DNA of 64,000 nt. It comes from Weeksellaceae bacterium. Its GTDB lineage: Bacteria; Bacteroidota; Bacteroidia; Flavobacteriales; Weeksellaceae. The translations under genes were made by a program, and so were the position numbers. How positions within the stretch are numbered: the first letter of the stretch is position 1; each line of letters begins with the position of its first letter. The notes under the pieces are model-generated. The model saw only the letters and a list, made by a program, of their open reading frames with translations, ran no database searches and was not told where the DNA came from. Shown in pieces: positions 8,330-16,504 of this stretch. The DNA is taken from positions 1,860,001 through 1,924,000 of the forward strand of contig OX460916.1 of the NCBI GenBank assembly GCA_949788275.1. The letters are read 5' to 3'.

Positions 8330-9429
8330 TTAATTGACAGGTGTTTTTAATTCTGATTTAAAAAGATAAGTCTTTGGTGGACCTCGCTCTCCAAAACAAG
8401 CTAATGTAACCAAGGTTCCTACTTTACAACAGTAACATATACGATGTTTAGTTTTTGGTTTTAAGGCTTTACGTTTAACTTTTAATTGTTTTTGTAAATC
8501 TTGTAAACGACCTCTTTTCCAACTACTACTTAAAATTCCGTAATGTCGTATTCGAACAAAACATTTGGGTAGAATATGTAAACTAAATCGACGAATAAAT
8601 TCAACATTTGGTAAAAGCATTACTTTATTTTGACCATTAGAGCGATAATCTTTGTAATGAAAGCTAACTTCTGTTGCTGTTACCTCTTTTATCCGTTGGT
8701 TACTTATTGCAACCTTGTGGGTATATCGTCCTAAATATTCTATCACTTGTTTTGGACCACCAAATGGACGCTTCGCATAAACCACCCAATTAGTGTTGAA
8801 TAATGAATTAAATAAATTAGCTTCTCCTAATTGTTATTTGCGTAATAGACTAACATATTTTGCTCGAAATACTTTACTTAAACCCTTTACAGGAAAAAGA
8901 TATTTAGCGAATTTTATCTTACGTTTCCAAGTTTTATTTGATTGTATTCCCCTCCTGGAACAATGCAATGTAAATGTGGATGAAGACTTAAATTCTGTCC
9001 CCATGTATGTAAAATAGCAATCATACCAAGCTGTAATCCTTCCGTTTTACCAAACTGAGATAGTGTACTCCAAACAGCTTCAAAAAGAATTTTATACACT
9101 TCTCGGGGATGTTTTATCGCTAAATCATTCAGCTGATTAGGTAATGTAAAAACCAAATGGTAATAACTACAAGGCAATAAATCTTGTTCTCGGGCTTAAA
9201 TCCATTCTTCTCGTTTGTGTCCTTGACATTTTGGACAATGCCGATTACGACAACTGTTGTAACTAATATGTAAGCTTCCACAATCTTCACATGCATCCAC
9301 ATGACCACCCAAAAATGCAGTTCTACAAACTGATAAAGCACGTAATGTTTTTTCTTGATGAACCGTGAAATTTTGACCAGATAAATCTATTTGATTGATT
9401 ACTTCACTTACTTCACACTTGCTCGACAT
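8330..9429 (-). pseudogene. IS91-like HUH transposase, inactivated
   Basis: The three parts read as one IS91-type transposase. The N-terminal zinc-binding part has CEDCGSLHIS...CRNRHCPKCQ; the middle has YYHLVFTLPNQL and the HUH-like LHPHLHCIVPGG; the C-terminal part has YLGRYTHKVAISN with a Cys-rich tail. Lesions: a TAA at 9196-9198, a frameshift near 8945 just after the HUH motif, and a TAA at 8834-8836. IS91 enzymes move DNA by rolling-circle transposition with no target duplication. Its start overlaps the tyrosine recombinase gene by 22 bases. The element ends (ori and ter) could not be placed. Confidence 0.85.
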
Positions 9430-10340
9430 AAGGCAAAAACGGTATCAAGTGGACTATGTAAGTGTTGATTTTCAAGCTGACATACATGTAAATAAACCAT
9501 TGTAATTTCAATATTACTATGTCCAAGTAATCGCTGAACCAATAGAATATTCGCTCCATCTTCTAATAAATGGGTCGCATAACTATGCCGTAAAGTATGC
9601 GTGTGGACGTCTTTATGAATTCCTGCTTTTTTACAAATAGATTTAATTACCCATTGAACTCCGCGTTGGCTGTAACGAGAATCAAATCCTTTCGAATCTT
9701 TTGTGTTTCCAGTGAATAAAAATGTACTCAGGTTTTCTGCTGAAATATAGGTTTTCAAACCTCGGATTAAGTGATCTGATAAAGGAATATAACGGTCTTT
9801 TTTTCCTTTACTCTGTACAACATGAAGTAACTTCCGATCTAAATCTAGATGCTTTAATTCAATATTCCGAACCTCCATACAACGAAGTTCACAACCGTAA
9901 AGTAAGCCAATTAAAACACGATGTTTTAATAATTTTGATGTCTGAAGCATTCGCCAAATCTCTTCTCTACTCAAAATAACAGGTAGTTTCTTCTCTTTAG
10001 GAATCGAGGGTAAATGAAGATAATCATAAGGTAATCCTTCTGTTTTTAAAAGAAATCGTAAACCATAAACGGTGTGTTTAAAGTACGATTGGGAAGGCGT
10101 AACGGAACGTTGTTGCAGTTCAAATAGATAATCTTTAACTTGCTCGGGATCTAATTCGGTTGGTAAACAACCAAAATGAAGTGCCATTACAGCTACATGA
10201 CGAGCATAATTATCAAACGTCCGTTTACTTCTTCCTAAAATTGAAATATTTCGCTCAAAGCGTTGTAGAAGTGAAGAAAAACCAGCTATTTCTGAACATG
10301 CACAATTTAAAAATTTATTCGACCTTACGACTATACTCAA
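9408..10340 (-). CDS. Tyrosine recombinase, IS91-associated type
   Basis: A 310-residue integrase with an N-terminal SAM-like DNA-binding domain and a full catalytic set: Arg in YGCELRCMEV, Lys in SKGKKDRYIPL, HTLRHSYATHLL, LGHSNIEI and the Tyr in TMVYLHV. It ends with HSPLDTVF, an ending also seen in integron integrases and in IS91-associated recombinases. It lacks the extra segment typical of IntI. The gene is uninterrupted although the overlapping transposase is dead. It points away from the attI-like leader at 10525 and the accessory genes beyond, the same layout as intI beside its array. Its substrate is unknown. Confidence 0.85.
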   Translation of the reverse strand: MSIVVRSNKFLNCACSEIAGFSSLLQRFERNISILGRSKRTFDNYARHVAVMALHFGCLPTELDPEQVKDYLFELQQRSVTPSQSYFKHTVYGLRFLLKTEGLPYDYLHLPSIPKEKKLPVILSREEIWRMLQTSKLLKHRVLIGLLYGCELRCMEVRNIELKHLDLDRKLLHVVQSKGKKDRYIPLSDHLIRGLKTYISAENLSTFLFTGNTKDSKGFDSRYSQRGVQWVIKSICKKAGIHKDVHTHTLRHSYATHLLEDGANILLVQRLLGHSNIEITMVYLHVCQLENQHLHSPLDTVFALCRASVK

Positions 10341-10436
10341 GACAGGCTTTAAGCATCTGGTATTTTTTTTTAGTAACCATATTTTAGTTTATATAGTACT
10401 AAGTTACAAAAGCTACCGAAGGTTTAGTTCAACAAG

Positions 10437-10498
10437 GGTAACTGTTGCACAACTCTAATTTTAGGTACAAAAACACAAAAAATTATAAATAATAACCT
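10437..10498 (+). repeat. Junction motif with GTTG..CAAC and ACAAAAACACAAAA, copy 1
   Basis: AACTGTTGCACAACTC, then AATTTTAGG and ACAAAAACACAAAA. A close copy lies at 12550-12600 and a looser one at 18293-18335, each just after an accessory gene or just before a leader. It precedes a partial AACCTC arm of the conserved terminator. Confidence 0.5.
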
Positions 10499-10524
10499 CT
10501 TTAAAAGCTATTTTGTTTTACGTT

Positions 10525-10642
10525 AAACCGTAATTTGTTGTAAAATAGTTGTTGTATGTTTGGAATAATCTTACGAAATTTAGATATAACTAATTTTTAC
10601 GAAACTAAAGTTATAGTAGTTTCGTAAAAAATAATGTTAGCT
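10525..10642 (+). promoter_or_regulatory. Array leader 1a: promoter, inverted repeat and GTTAGCT core
   Basis: Contains ACCGTAATTTGTTG, the promoter TTTG (10534-10537) - N17 - TATGTTTG (10555-10562), TTACGAAA (10571-10578), and a perfect 14-bp inverted repeat TTTTTACGAAACTA / TAGTTTCGTAAAAA (10594-10607 and 10617-10630). It ends with GTTAGCT (10636-10642), 21 bases before the next ATG. Related leaders lie at 11757, 12990 (cut), 14825 (degenerate), 24601, 29970, 34388 and perhaps 46965. I read it as promoter plus an attI-like insertion site. Confidence 0.55.
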
Positions 10643-10662
10643 GAAATTTCTAAACAAACCCT

Positions 10663-11676
10663 ATGAAAATAAATTTAGATAAAGTGTCGATTGAATCCAT
10701 TGACCGTGAAACTAAAATAGTATTAAACGATAATATAGAAATTCCTGAATACACTTACAAATATTATTATCTAAACTCTAATAGCAAAAATTCACTTAAA
10801 AATCAAACAGTTCATTTTGGTCATTCTTTCACAATGAATGATTTAATGGATGGAAATTTTTTGCTTTGGGATTTTGAAGATTTTTTGCATGACTACATTA
10901 AAGAAGCAGATCTAGAAATTGATTTAAAAGAATATTATCATAAAAAGCTAATTCGCACTCTGTCAAAAGACTTCTTGAAGTATATAGGATATTTTTGTTT
11001 ATGTGAGAATTTTCACAATGATTTATTATGGACACACTACACTAATGAAAGAGGATTTTGCATAGAATACAATACAACTAAACTTCTTGAAAACTTTAGT
11101 TCTTGTCAAATGTACTTTGTACCAATTAATTATGATAATCTTGAACAGATTAATTTCAAAAAACACTCGATTAAATCATCGAAAGAAGGTAAGGTAAGTA
11201 TTAATGCAAATATTCCATTATTTTATTGTTTGATTAACAAAGAAAAGTTTTGGAATTATGAGAAAGAGTGGAGAATTATAATTAGAGATGAAAAATTTGA
11301 TTCAGTATCTCATCCTCTTGAATTTAATAATGATCAAGTTTTAGAATTCCAAAAAAATGGAATGAGAAATCGAAATTTAAAAATCAATGATAATTGTATA
11401 AATAGAATAATTTTATCTACATATTTCTTTCATAATTATAGATTTGATTTAATTCAAGAAGATGATAATCAATTTATCTATAAGTTTAAAGATAATAATG
11501 AAAATTCAAATCTAAAAGAATTCATTACAATTTTGATGGAAAAATATTATGACAAAATATATCAAGTTGATAAATATTTGGAGGAGGGCAAAATAGTTAG
11601 AAATATAAAATACAAAATTAAATTTTTGCGTATTACTGAAAATTATTGTCAAATTGAAAGAAACTTCTGCTATTAA
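10663..11676 (+). CDS. DUF2971-like protein
   Basis: A 337-residue soluble protein. The middle matches the DUF2971 pattern: LLWTHYTNERGFCIEYN (about residues 122-138), later EKFWNYEKEWRIII (about residues 195-208), then LSTYFF. The biochemical role of the family is not established to my knowledge. The gene is very AT-rich, has its own leader promoter, and ends with CTTCTGCTATTAAC, which mirrors the cassette start GTTAGCTGAA with a two-base insertion. It looks like a mobile single-gene unit. Confidence 0.6.
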   Translation: MKINLDKVSIESIDRETKIVLNDNIEIPEYTYKYYYLNSNSKNSLKNQTVHFGHSFTMNDLMDGNFLLWDFEDFLHDYIKEADLEIDLKEYYHKKLIRTLSKDFLKYIGYFCLCENFHNDLLWTHYTNERGFCIEYNTTKLLENFSSCQMYFVPINYDNLEQINFKKHSIKSSKEGKVSINANIPLFYCLINKEKFWNYEKEWRIIIRDEKFDSVSHPLEFNNDQVLEFQKNGMRNRNLKINDNCINRIILSTYFFHNYRFDLIQEDDNQFIYKFKDNNENSNLKEFITILMEKYYDKIYQVDKYLEEGKIVRNIKYKIKFLRITENYCQIERNFCY

Positions 11677-11708
11677 CTAAGCTTTCGTCTTGCTCCTAGC
11701 GCTAGAGA
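11665..11708 (+). repeat. 3' junction motif, copy 2
   Basis: CTGCTATTAACTAAGC then TTTCGTCTTG ... AGAGATGG. It matches the motif at 8116 and 12866 and overlaps the stop codon of the preceding gene. Confidence 0.6.
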
Positions 11709-11720
11709 TGGTGTAATATT

Positions 11721-11757
11721 ACATAAAAAACCTTTTTAAGCGAGGTTTTTTTATGTG
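11721..11757 (+). terminator. Array-type terminator (AACCT..AGGTT)
   Basis: ACATAAAAAACCT pairs with AGGTTTTTTTATGT (one bulge). It belongs to the family of AACCTC hairpins that closes units at 12950, 14784 and 18333. Confidence 0.65.
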
Positions 11758-11876
11758 AAACCGTAATTTATTGTTAATTGGTTGTTGTATGTTTGGAATA
11801 ATCTTACGAAAAATAGATATAAGTGTTTTCTACGAAATTTTTGTATACTGGGTTTTGTGAAAAAATAATGTTGTGA
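11757..11876 (+). promoter_or_regulatory. Array leader 1b with GTTGTGA core
   Basis: Same order as leader 1a: ACCGTAATTTATTG, -7 element TATGTTTG (11788-11795), GGAATAATCTTACGAAA, CTACGAAAT, TTTTGTGAAAA, ending in GTTGTGA (11870-11876). The third TACGAAA motif is degenerate. It heads the GIY-YIG cassette. Confidence 0.55.
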
Positions 11877-11895
11877 ATAATACGAGAAAAATGAA

Positions 11896-12519
11896 ATGAC
11901 AGAATTAACAAGCGAACAAATTAAATTTTTAAAAGAGCAGAATGTAGAGCAGAAATATGTATTCGATGCTGACGGACTTTCAAAATCCGAATATAGGGTG
12001 ATTATGAAAGAACTAAATAAATTGGTTGCTTATAATGTTACACCTTGCCAAAAAGAGGGACATACTTTACGAACAAGAAGTGGACATTGTTGTCAATGCG
12101 ATACAGCAAAATTAGGATTTCAGAAAAGAAATGACTCTGGTGGAATTGTATATATTGCTGGAAGTTTAAAAGGAGAACTTGTGAAAATTGGATTTTCAAA
12201 AGCAGTCGAAATAAGAGCGGAATCACTTAATAGGACTAAATATGCAGGATTTAATGACTGGAAAATACTTTACGCTCTGAAAAGTAAAAACGCTGGACGA
12301 ATAGAAACTAAAGCAAATTCATTGCTTCGCAAATATGCTTTTTCTGTTCACTATGAACACGACGGACATTTGCAAGATTCATATGAAACATATCATTGTG
12401 CATATTCAAAGGCAAAAGAATTTGTGGAAAAAGCCTTTCAATTGGAAAATTATGAGGTAGAAATTGAGAGAAATAGTTTGAGTGAAAAATATGAATTTAG
12501 AAATTTAAAGAAATTATAA
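11896..12519 (+). CDS. GIY-YIG nuclease of the T5orf172/MUG113 type
   Basis: A 207-residue protein. Residues about 85-180 carry GGIVYIAGSLKGELVKIGFSK, the GIY-YIG core in its T5orf172/MUG113 form, followed by RAESLNRTKYAGFNDWKILYA and a conserved Glu in RIETKANSLLRKY. A small Cys/His cluster (CQKEGH...SGHCCQCD) precedes it. Such proteins are DNA endonucleases often found in phages and accessory islands; the target is unknown. The unit starts GTTGTGAATA and ends TATTCACAAC at 12543, an almost exact mirror, so the cassette boundaries are clear. Confidence 0.72.
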   Translation: MTELTSEQIKFLKEQNVEQKYVFDADGLSKSEYRVIMKELNKLVAYNVTPCQKEGHTLRTRSGHCCQCDTAKLGFQKRNDSGGIVYIAGSLKGELVKIGFSKAVEIRAESLNRTKYAGFNDWKILYALKSKNAGRIETKANSLLRKYAFSVHYEHDGHLQDSYETYHCAYSKAKEFVEKAFQLENYEVEIERNSLSEKYEFRNLKKL

Positions 12520-12530
12520 ACTGGAAAAAG

Positions 12531-12605
12531 TACTATTCACAACATATGTAATTGTTGATCAGCTCCAATTTCAGGAACAAAAACACAAAATAGTATAAAT
12601 AATTA
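12531..12605 (+). repeat. Cassette end and junction motif, copy 2
   Basis: GTACTATTCACAAC (ending 12543) mirrors the cassette start GTTGTGAATAATAC at 11870 at 13 of 15 positions. It is followed by AATTGTTGATCAGCTC and GGAACAAAAACACAAAA, as at 10437. Confidence 0.6.
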
Positions 12606-12610
12606 ATAGT

Positions 12611-12859
12611 ATGGCAAAAAACACAAAAACTACATCAAAAGAAATTGCAAGTTTAGCTGCTAAAACATTACAAAATCCAAATGCATCTAACATTGCAAAA
12701 GAACTTGCAGGATCTGCACTTTCACAGAGTAATAAAGGAAATCAAACTGGTGCTGAACTTGAAGATAAAGCATCAAAAGTATTAAAAAGTGAAAAATATA
12801 GCGAGGAAACTAAAAAACTTGCAGCTTCTGTTTTGTCTCAATCTAATAAAGAAAGATAA
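12611..12859 (+). CDS. Small conserved protein of unknown function
   Basis: An 82-residue, alanine/serine/lysine-rich helical protein. It contains two similar halves: EIASLAAKTLQNPNAS...LAGSALSQSNKG and EDKASKVLKSEKYS...LAASVLSQSNKER. I recognise it as a short family that recurs in accessory regions of many bacteria, without a known function. No signal peptide or Cys. It has no leader of its own here but follows a junction motif directly, and it ends in junction motif copy 3. Confidence 0.6.
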   Translation: MAKNTKTTSKEIASLAAKTLQNPNASNIAKELAGSALSQSNKGNQTGAELEDKASKVLKSEKYSEETKKLAASVLSQSNKER

Positions 12860-12862
12860 AAA

Positions 12863-12910
12863 CTTCTGCTAATAACTAAGCTTTTGTCTTGCCCGGAGAG
12901 CATGAGATGT
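12863..12910 (+). repeat. 3' junction motif, copy 3
   Basis: CTTCTGCTAATAACTAAGC, TTTTGTCTTGCCCGG and AGAGCATGAGATG. Same family as 8116 and 11665; starts 4 bases after the stop codon. Confidence 0.6.
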
Positions 12911-12949
12911 ATTGAAAAACGATTGAAGACAAAAAGAATAAATATACAT

Positions 12950-12985
12950 ACAACCTCGCTAAGTTTTTTAGGGAGGTTGTTTATT
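12950..12985 (+). terminator. Array-type terminator (ACAACCTC..GAGGTTGT)
   Basis: An 8-bp perfect stem, ACAACCTC with GAGGTTGT, followed by a T-rich stretch. Conserved family of array terminators. Confidence 0.65.
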
Positions 12986-12989
12986 TCAT

Positions 12990-13077
12990 ACAATAAGGTA
13001 TGAAATTTAGTTTTGTTTATATATTTAAGGTTAATTTTACGAAAATAGATATAGTTAATTTTTTATGAAACATATTT
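12990..13077 (+). promoter_or_regulatory. Array leader 1c, cut by IS3 insertion
   Basis: TTTTACGAAAATAGATATAG and TTTTTTATGAAACAT correspond to the middle of leader 1a/1b. The expected GTTAG core and start codon are missing because the IS3-type element begins at about 13078. Confidence 0.5.
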
Positions 13078-13134
13078 TAGCCCCTTAAAAGCTCGGAGTA
13101 AAATAGTAGAATTAAAATTCATAAATTAGAGTCT

Positions 13135-13449
13135 ATGAAATACAAGAGATGGAGCTTATCTGAGAAGCTAGAAATATTACAAAATTGTGAAGAAAACGGT
13201 GTTATCGAAACCTGTAGAAAATTCACAGTCAGTACAGCTACGTATTACAATTGGAAGAAAAAATTTGATTCTCAAGGAGAGGATGGCCTAAAATTAAAAT
13301 CCGATCCCAAAAGTAAAGAATTAAAAAAGGCAGAAGAAGAAAATAGGATATTACGTAAATTGCTCAGTGATAAAGATATTGAGTTAGAAGTTCAACGAGA
13401 ATTATTAAAAAAAAAGTTTGGAACATCCGATCCAAAAAAAATTTGGTAG
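13135..13449 (+). CDS. IS3 family transposase OrfA
   Basis: A 104-residue helix-turn-helix protein: KYKRWSLSEKLEILQNCEENG, then ETCRKFTVSTATYYNWKKKF, then a leucine-zipper-like KKAEEENRILRKLLSDKDIE. OrfA binds the element ends. It ends in CCA AAA AAA ATT, an A8 run where a -1 ribosomal frameshift would join it to OrfB and give the full OrfAB transposase. Confidence 0.88.
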   Translation: MKYKRWSLSEKLEILQNCEENGVIETCRKFTVSTATYYNWKKKFDSQGEDGLKLKSDPKSKELKKAEEENRILRKLLSDKDIELEVQRELLKKKFGTSDPKKIW

Positions 13450-14342
13450 ACCAATTTTACGAGCGTCATAAGTGTAGTAAACTACGGTTAATTCAGATGG
13501 TAGGCCTAGCAGAAAGTAGCTATTATCGAAAAGTAAGTGGTGGTAAAAAAGGCTTAAAACCCTCCATTAACACCAAGCATAGTCGTTTAGGGAATGTCAA
13601 TGAATCAGAAGTTATAAAAAGCATCAAGGCCATATTAGATCATCCTTTCATAGATTGTGGCTATCATCTGATGACGAGCTATTTGGTAAGAAAAGGGTAT
13701 CAAATAAATCATAAAAAAGTTTATCGAATCATGAAACAGGCTGGGTTATTAAAGCTTGATGATCGCATAAAAAGAAGTGGTACTGGTAGAAAGTTCGTTA
13801 AGTATAGAAAAGTTTTAACGAATAGACCATTTCAATGTATAGAGATGGATATCAAATACGTATGGATACCGTCAAGAGGTAAAAACGCTTATCTTTTATC
13901 TGTTATTGATGTTCATACCCGAAGAATACTGAAAGATATATTGGCTTATAACATCAAGAAAAATCATGTCATCAATTTTCTTTCAGAACTGTTTGAACAC
14001 TATAACTACCCTGAAAATGTAATTATTAGAAGCGATAATGGAAGTCAGTTTATAGCCCATGATGTTCGTGATTATCTAAGTCTGATTGGTGTAGAACAAG
14101 AGTTTACACATGTGGCGACACCAGAAGAAAATGCGCATATAGAAGCTTATCATGGACTTCTAAAAAAGGAAGTATTCGATCGATTGGAATACACTACTTT
14201 TGAGCAAATACAACAAATTCTGAAAGAGTATGTCATTTTCTATAACAATGAAAGATTACATGGATTACTTGGCAGGATAACACCCATGGAGAAATGGAAC
14301 GCAGAAAAACACCTGATTTTTAACGAAAAAAAGGTCGCTTAA
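13443..14342 (+). CDS. IS3 family transposase OrfB (DDE integrase core)
   Basis: A 299-residue rve-domain protein with the DDE triad in CIEMDIKYVWI, IIRSDNGSQF and the Glu of HIEAYHGLLKKEV. It also has the HTH_21-type region DHPFIDCGYHLMTSYLVRKG before the core. The frame opens with TTG at 13443; the natural product is more likely the OrfAB frameshift fusion made at the A8 run of orfA. It appears intact, so the element may be active. Confidence 0.88.
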   Translation: MVDQFYERHKCSKLRLIQMVGLAESSYYRKVSGGKKGLKPSINTKHSRLGNVNESEVIKSIKAILDHPFIDCGYHLMTSYLVRKGYQINHKKVYRIMKQAGLLKLDDRIKRSGTGRKFVKYRKVLTNRPFQCIEMDIKYVWIPSRGKNAYLLSVIDVHTRRILKDILAYNIKKNHVINFLSELFEHYNYPENVIIRSDNGSQFIAHDVRDYLSLIGVEQEFTHVATPEENAHIEAYHGLLKKEVFDRLEYTTFEQIQQILKEYVIFYNNERLHGLLGRITPMEKWNAEKHLIFNEKKVA

Positions 14343-14373
14343 ATATTATCAATAAATTAACATTTTACTCTAG

Positions 14374-14742
14374 GAATATAGGGGTCAAACCAAAAACCCC
14401 GAAGATTATAAAGTTGAAATCACATTCAGTATAGTATCTGAAGTAGTAGAATGTGCAAATTCTAATTTTAGTTTTAATAAAAATCAAATTGAAAAAGGTT
14501 ATGGTATTTCAAATTCAAGATTTCCTTACTATATTTTTGATATTAAAGACGTAGAAATAGTACAAGGCTACAATGGAGATTGTAATAAAGATAAAACTAA
14601 AGTAAAAAAGAAAATATATAGTTATTACAGAAGTTTAGAAGATTATCATTATGCTTTTCCAATCCCATATTTTATTCCAAAAGATTGGAATTTGGAATAC
14701 AGAATTTTTAAAGTTGAAAAAAATTATCAAACTATTAAATAA
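14374..14742 (+). pseudogene. Accessory gene fragment beheaded by IS3
   Basis: An open frame without a start, abutting the right end of the IS3 element. It gives about 115 residues beginning NPEDYKVEITFSIVSEVVEC and ending RIFKVEKNYQTIK. I do not recognise the family. Tyr/Lys/Asp-rich with no membrane segment. It was presumably expressed from leader 1c before the insertion. Confidence 0.5.
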
Positions 14743-14783
14743 TATAAAGTATAGGTAATTTTCTTGCAAATAAAAGAATATAT

Positions 14784-14818
14784 AACCTCGTTAATTGTTT
14801 TTAAGCTAGGTTTTTAGT
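14784..14818 (+). terminator. Array-type terminator, degenerate
   Basis: AACCTCGTTAA ... AAGCTAGGTTTTTAG: a weaker member of the array terminator family, following the beheaded gene. Confidence 0.45.
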
Positions 14819-14821
14819 TTT

Positions 14822-14895
14822 TACGTGAAGCCGTAATTTATTGTTATATACTTATTGTATTTTTGGAAATGAATATATGAAATATGGTTATCATT
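14822..14895 (+). promoter_or_regulatory. Array leader 1d, degenerate, promoter of the ABC-3C operon
   Basis: ACGTGAAGCCGTAATTTATTG and the -7 element TATTTTTG (14858-14865) match the promoter half of leaders 1a and 1b. The TACGAAA and GTTAG half has decayed. It probably still drives the three genes from 14977. Confidence 0.5.
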
Positions 14896-14976
14896 TATAT
14901 TTTGATAAACATATGAATATTAATTAGTTAATTATAAATCTAATCAAACAACCATCTTAAACAATCTTTTAAAATA

Positions 14977-16044
14977 ATGTCAGTAGAAAAGTTTACATCA
15001 AACTTTGAAGTTACAAATGGAGCTAATATTGTTCCTTTAAAAAGAATAGAAATATTTTCTCCTGAAGAATGGGAATTATTTACGGAAGAATATTTAGAAT
15101 TACTTCGAAGTGAGTATATAGAAATCGAAAGAATTGGTGGAGCAAATGATAATGGACGAGATGTTATTGCTTATATAGAAACTCCAGATAAAGAAAATTA
15201 CAAATGGGATTGTTTTCAATGCAAACATTATGATCATTCACTATATCCTTCTGACATTTATGTCGAAATTGGTAAAATTCTATACTATACATTCAAAAAA
15301 GAATACCCAATTCCCCAAAACTATTTTGTAATTGCGCCTAAAGGCTGTGGCACTTCACTTTCAAAATTGCTTCAAAAATCTGAATTGTTAAAAAAAGAAA
15401 TCAAGGCAAAATGGAAGAATAATTGTGAAAATAAAATTACTAAAATTGAAACTATAAAATTAGAAGGAGAATTTTTAAAGTATGTAGAAGAATTTGATTT
15501 TAAGATATTCAAGAAAACTAATATTAAAACTGTTTTAGAAAAACACAAAAATCATCCTAATCATATTACTAGGTTTGGTGGAGGGCTTCCAGCTAGACCA
15601 AAAATAAACGAAAAAGAAATAGACGAAGTTAAATCAAATGAACTAGTATATGTTAAGCAACTATTTCTTTCATACGAAGACGAGTCAAAAAATAAATTTC
15701 TAAAAAAAGAAGATTTAGATACACATATAAATTATCAAAGTCATTTCAATAGAGCAAGAATTAATTTTCATTACGCCGAACAGTTAAGGAATTTTTATAG
15801 AGATAGTTTACCTATCAATACTTTTCAAGATTTTCAAGATGAAATTTATAATGGTATTGTTGATACGGTAGAGGACTTTCACGATAATGCTTTTAAAAAA
15901 GTAAAAGAGACTGAAAAACTTGCTTCAACTCTTCAATTATCTTCAAATCCGTTAACTACCGTAAGTATAGTTAGTGATAGAAAAGGAATATGCCATCAGT
16001 TAGTTAATGATAAAAAAATAGTTTGGAAAAATGAGTCAGAATAA
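14977..16044 (+). CDS. ABC-3C system effector, restriction-endonuclease-like N terminus
   Basis: A 355-residue protein. The N-terminal half looks like a PD-(D/E)xK nuclease fold: IERIGGANDNGRDVIAY supplies the Asp and WDCFQCKHYDHS the QxK. The C-terminal half (about 230-355) resembles the shared C-terminal domain of ABC three-component effectors. In these predicted conflict systems (Krishnan, Aravind and co-workers), an SMC/Rad50-like ABC ATPase and a small middle component are thought to control the effector. It overlaps the next gene by 14 bases. Likely target is DNA of an invader, by inference. Confidence 0.72.
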   Translation: MSVEKFTSNFEVTNGANIVPLKRIEIFSPEEWELFTEEYLELLRSEYIEIERIGGANDNGRDVIAYIETPDKENYKWDCFQCKHYDHSLYPSDIYVEIGKILYYTFKKEYPIPQNYFVIAPKGCGTSLSKLLQKSELLKKEIKAKWKNNCENKITKIETIKLEGEFLKYVEEFDFKIFKKTNIKTVLEKHKNHPNHITRFGGGLPARPKINEKEIDEVKSNELVYVKQLFLSYEDESKNKFLKKEDLDTHINYQSHFNRARINFHYAEQLRNFYRDSLPINTFQDFQDEIYNGIVDTVEDFHDNAFKKVKETEKLASTLQLSSNPLTTVSIVSDRKGICHQLVNDKKIVWKNESE

Positions 16045-16504
16045 TCCATTTAATAATCCATTAGAAGTAGGATTAAGATTACTTTGTATTCTTAATGAAG
16101 CATATCCTAAGAAAATTAGTTTACAAAGTTTAATTTACGTTGATTATATAATTATTCATTCTGGAGATTTCGATAGTGCTATTGAAAGTATTCACGCTCC
16201 TGTTCCATATAGAGAAAGTGAAATTTATATCAGAAGAAATTTAATAAAAAGTAGCTTAGATTTCTTATTAAACAAAAGTTTAATTGATATCAGCTATGAT
16301 GTAAATGGCATAACATATTTAGCGTCAGAAAACTCCACACCTTTTTTGGAAAACTTATCCGAAAATTACACATTAGAATTAATTAAACGTGTCTCTTGGT
16401 TTTTCAATAAATATGAATCTATAAATGAATCCATATTAAAAAATATTTTTGACAAAAAAAATAATCTCACTCACTCAGAGTTTAACCTTGCAATCTTAAA
16501 ATAA
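16031..16504 (+). CDS. ABC-3C system middle component
   Basis: A 157-residue helical protein that opens with NPFNNPLEVGLRLLCILNEAYP and IYVDYIIIHSGDFD, a pattern I recognise from ABC-3C middle components; it includes a winged-helix-like section (RRNLIKSSLDFLLNKSLIDIS). The role is probably to link the ATPase and effector. It overlaps the effector by 14 bases and the ATPase start at the stop codon (ATAATGG), so the three genes are translationally coupled. Confidence 0.75.
   Translation: MSQNNPFNNPLEVGLRLLCILNEAYPKKISLQSLIYVDYIIIHSGDFDSAIESIHAPVPYRESEIYIRRNLIKSSLDFLLNKSLIDISYDVNGITYLASENSTPFLENLSENYTLELIKRVSWFFNKYESINESILKNIFDKKNNLTHSEFNLAILK

Larger units (their letters stand above)
13078..14387 (+). 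mobile_element. IS3 family insertion sequence
   Basis: About 1.31 kb with imperfect terminal inverted repeats: left TAGCCCCTTAAAAGC then TCGGAGTAAAAT; right end reads inward as TGACCCCTATATTCC then TAGAGTAAAAT. It contains orfA and orfB in different frames, as in IS3 elements. No clear target-site duplication is visible. The flanks suggest that the 5' end of the target gene was lost, so an adjacent deletion probably occurred. Confidence 0.85.

Noticed and set aside
8793-9341. Plus- and minus-strand short ORFs over the IS91 transposase
   Set aside because: They are shadows; the single minus-strand frame with three lesions explains the conserved motifs.
10594-10630. Invertible promoter switch from the inverted repeat in leader 10525
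   Set aside because: The repeats enclose only 9 bases and no promoter, so inversion would change nothing useful.
13435-13450. Frameshift mutation between IS3 orfA and orfB
   Set aside because: The overlap at an A8 run is the normal programmed -1 frameshift layout of IS3 elements.
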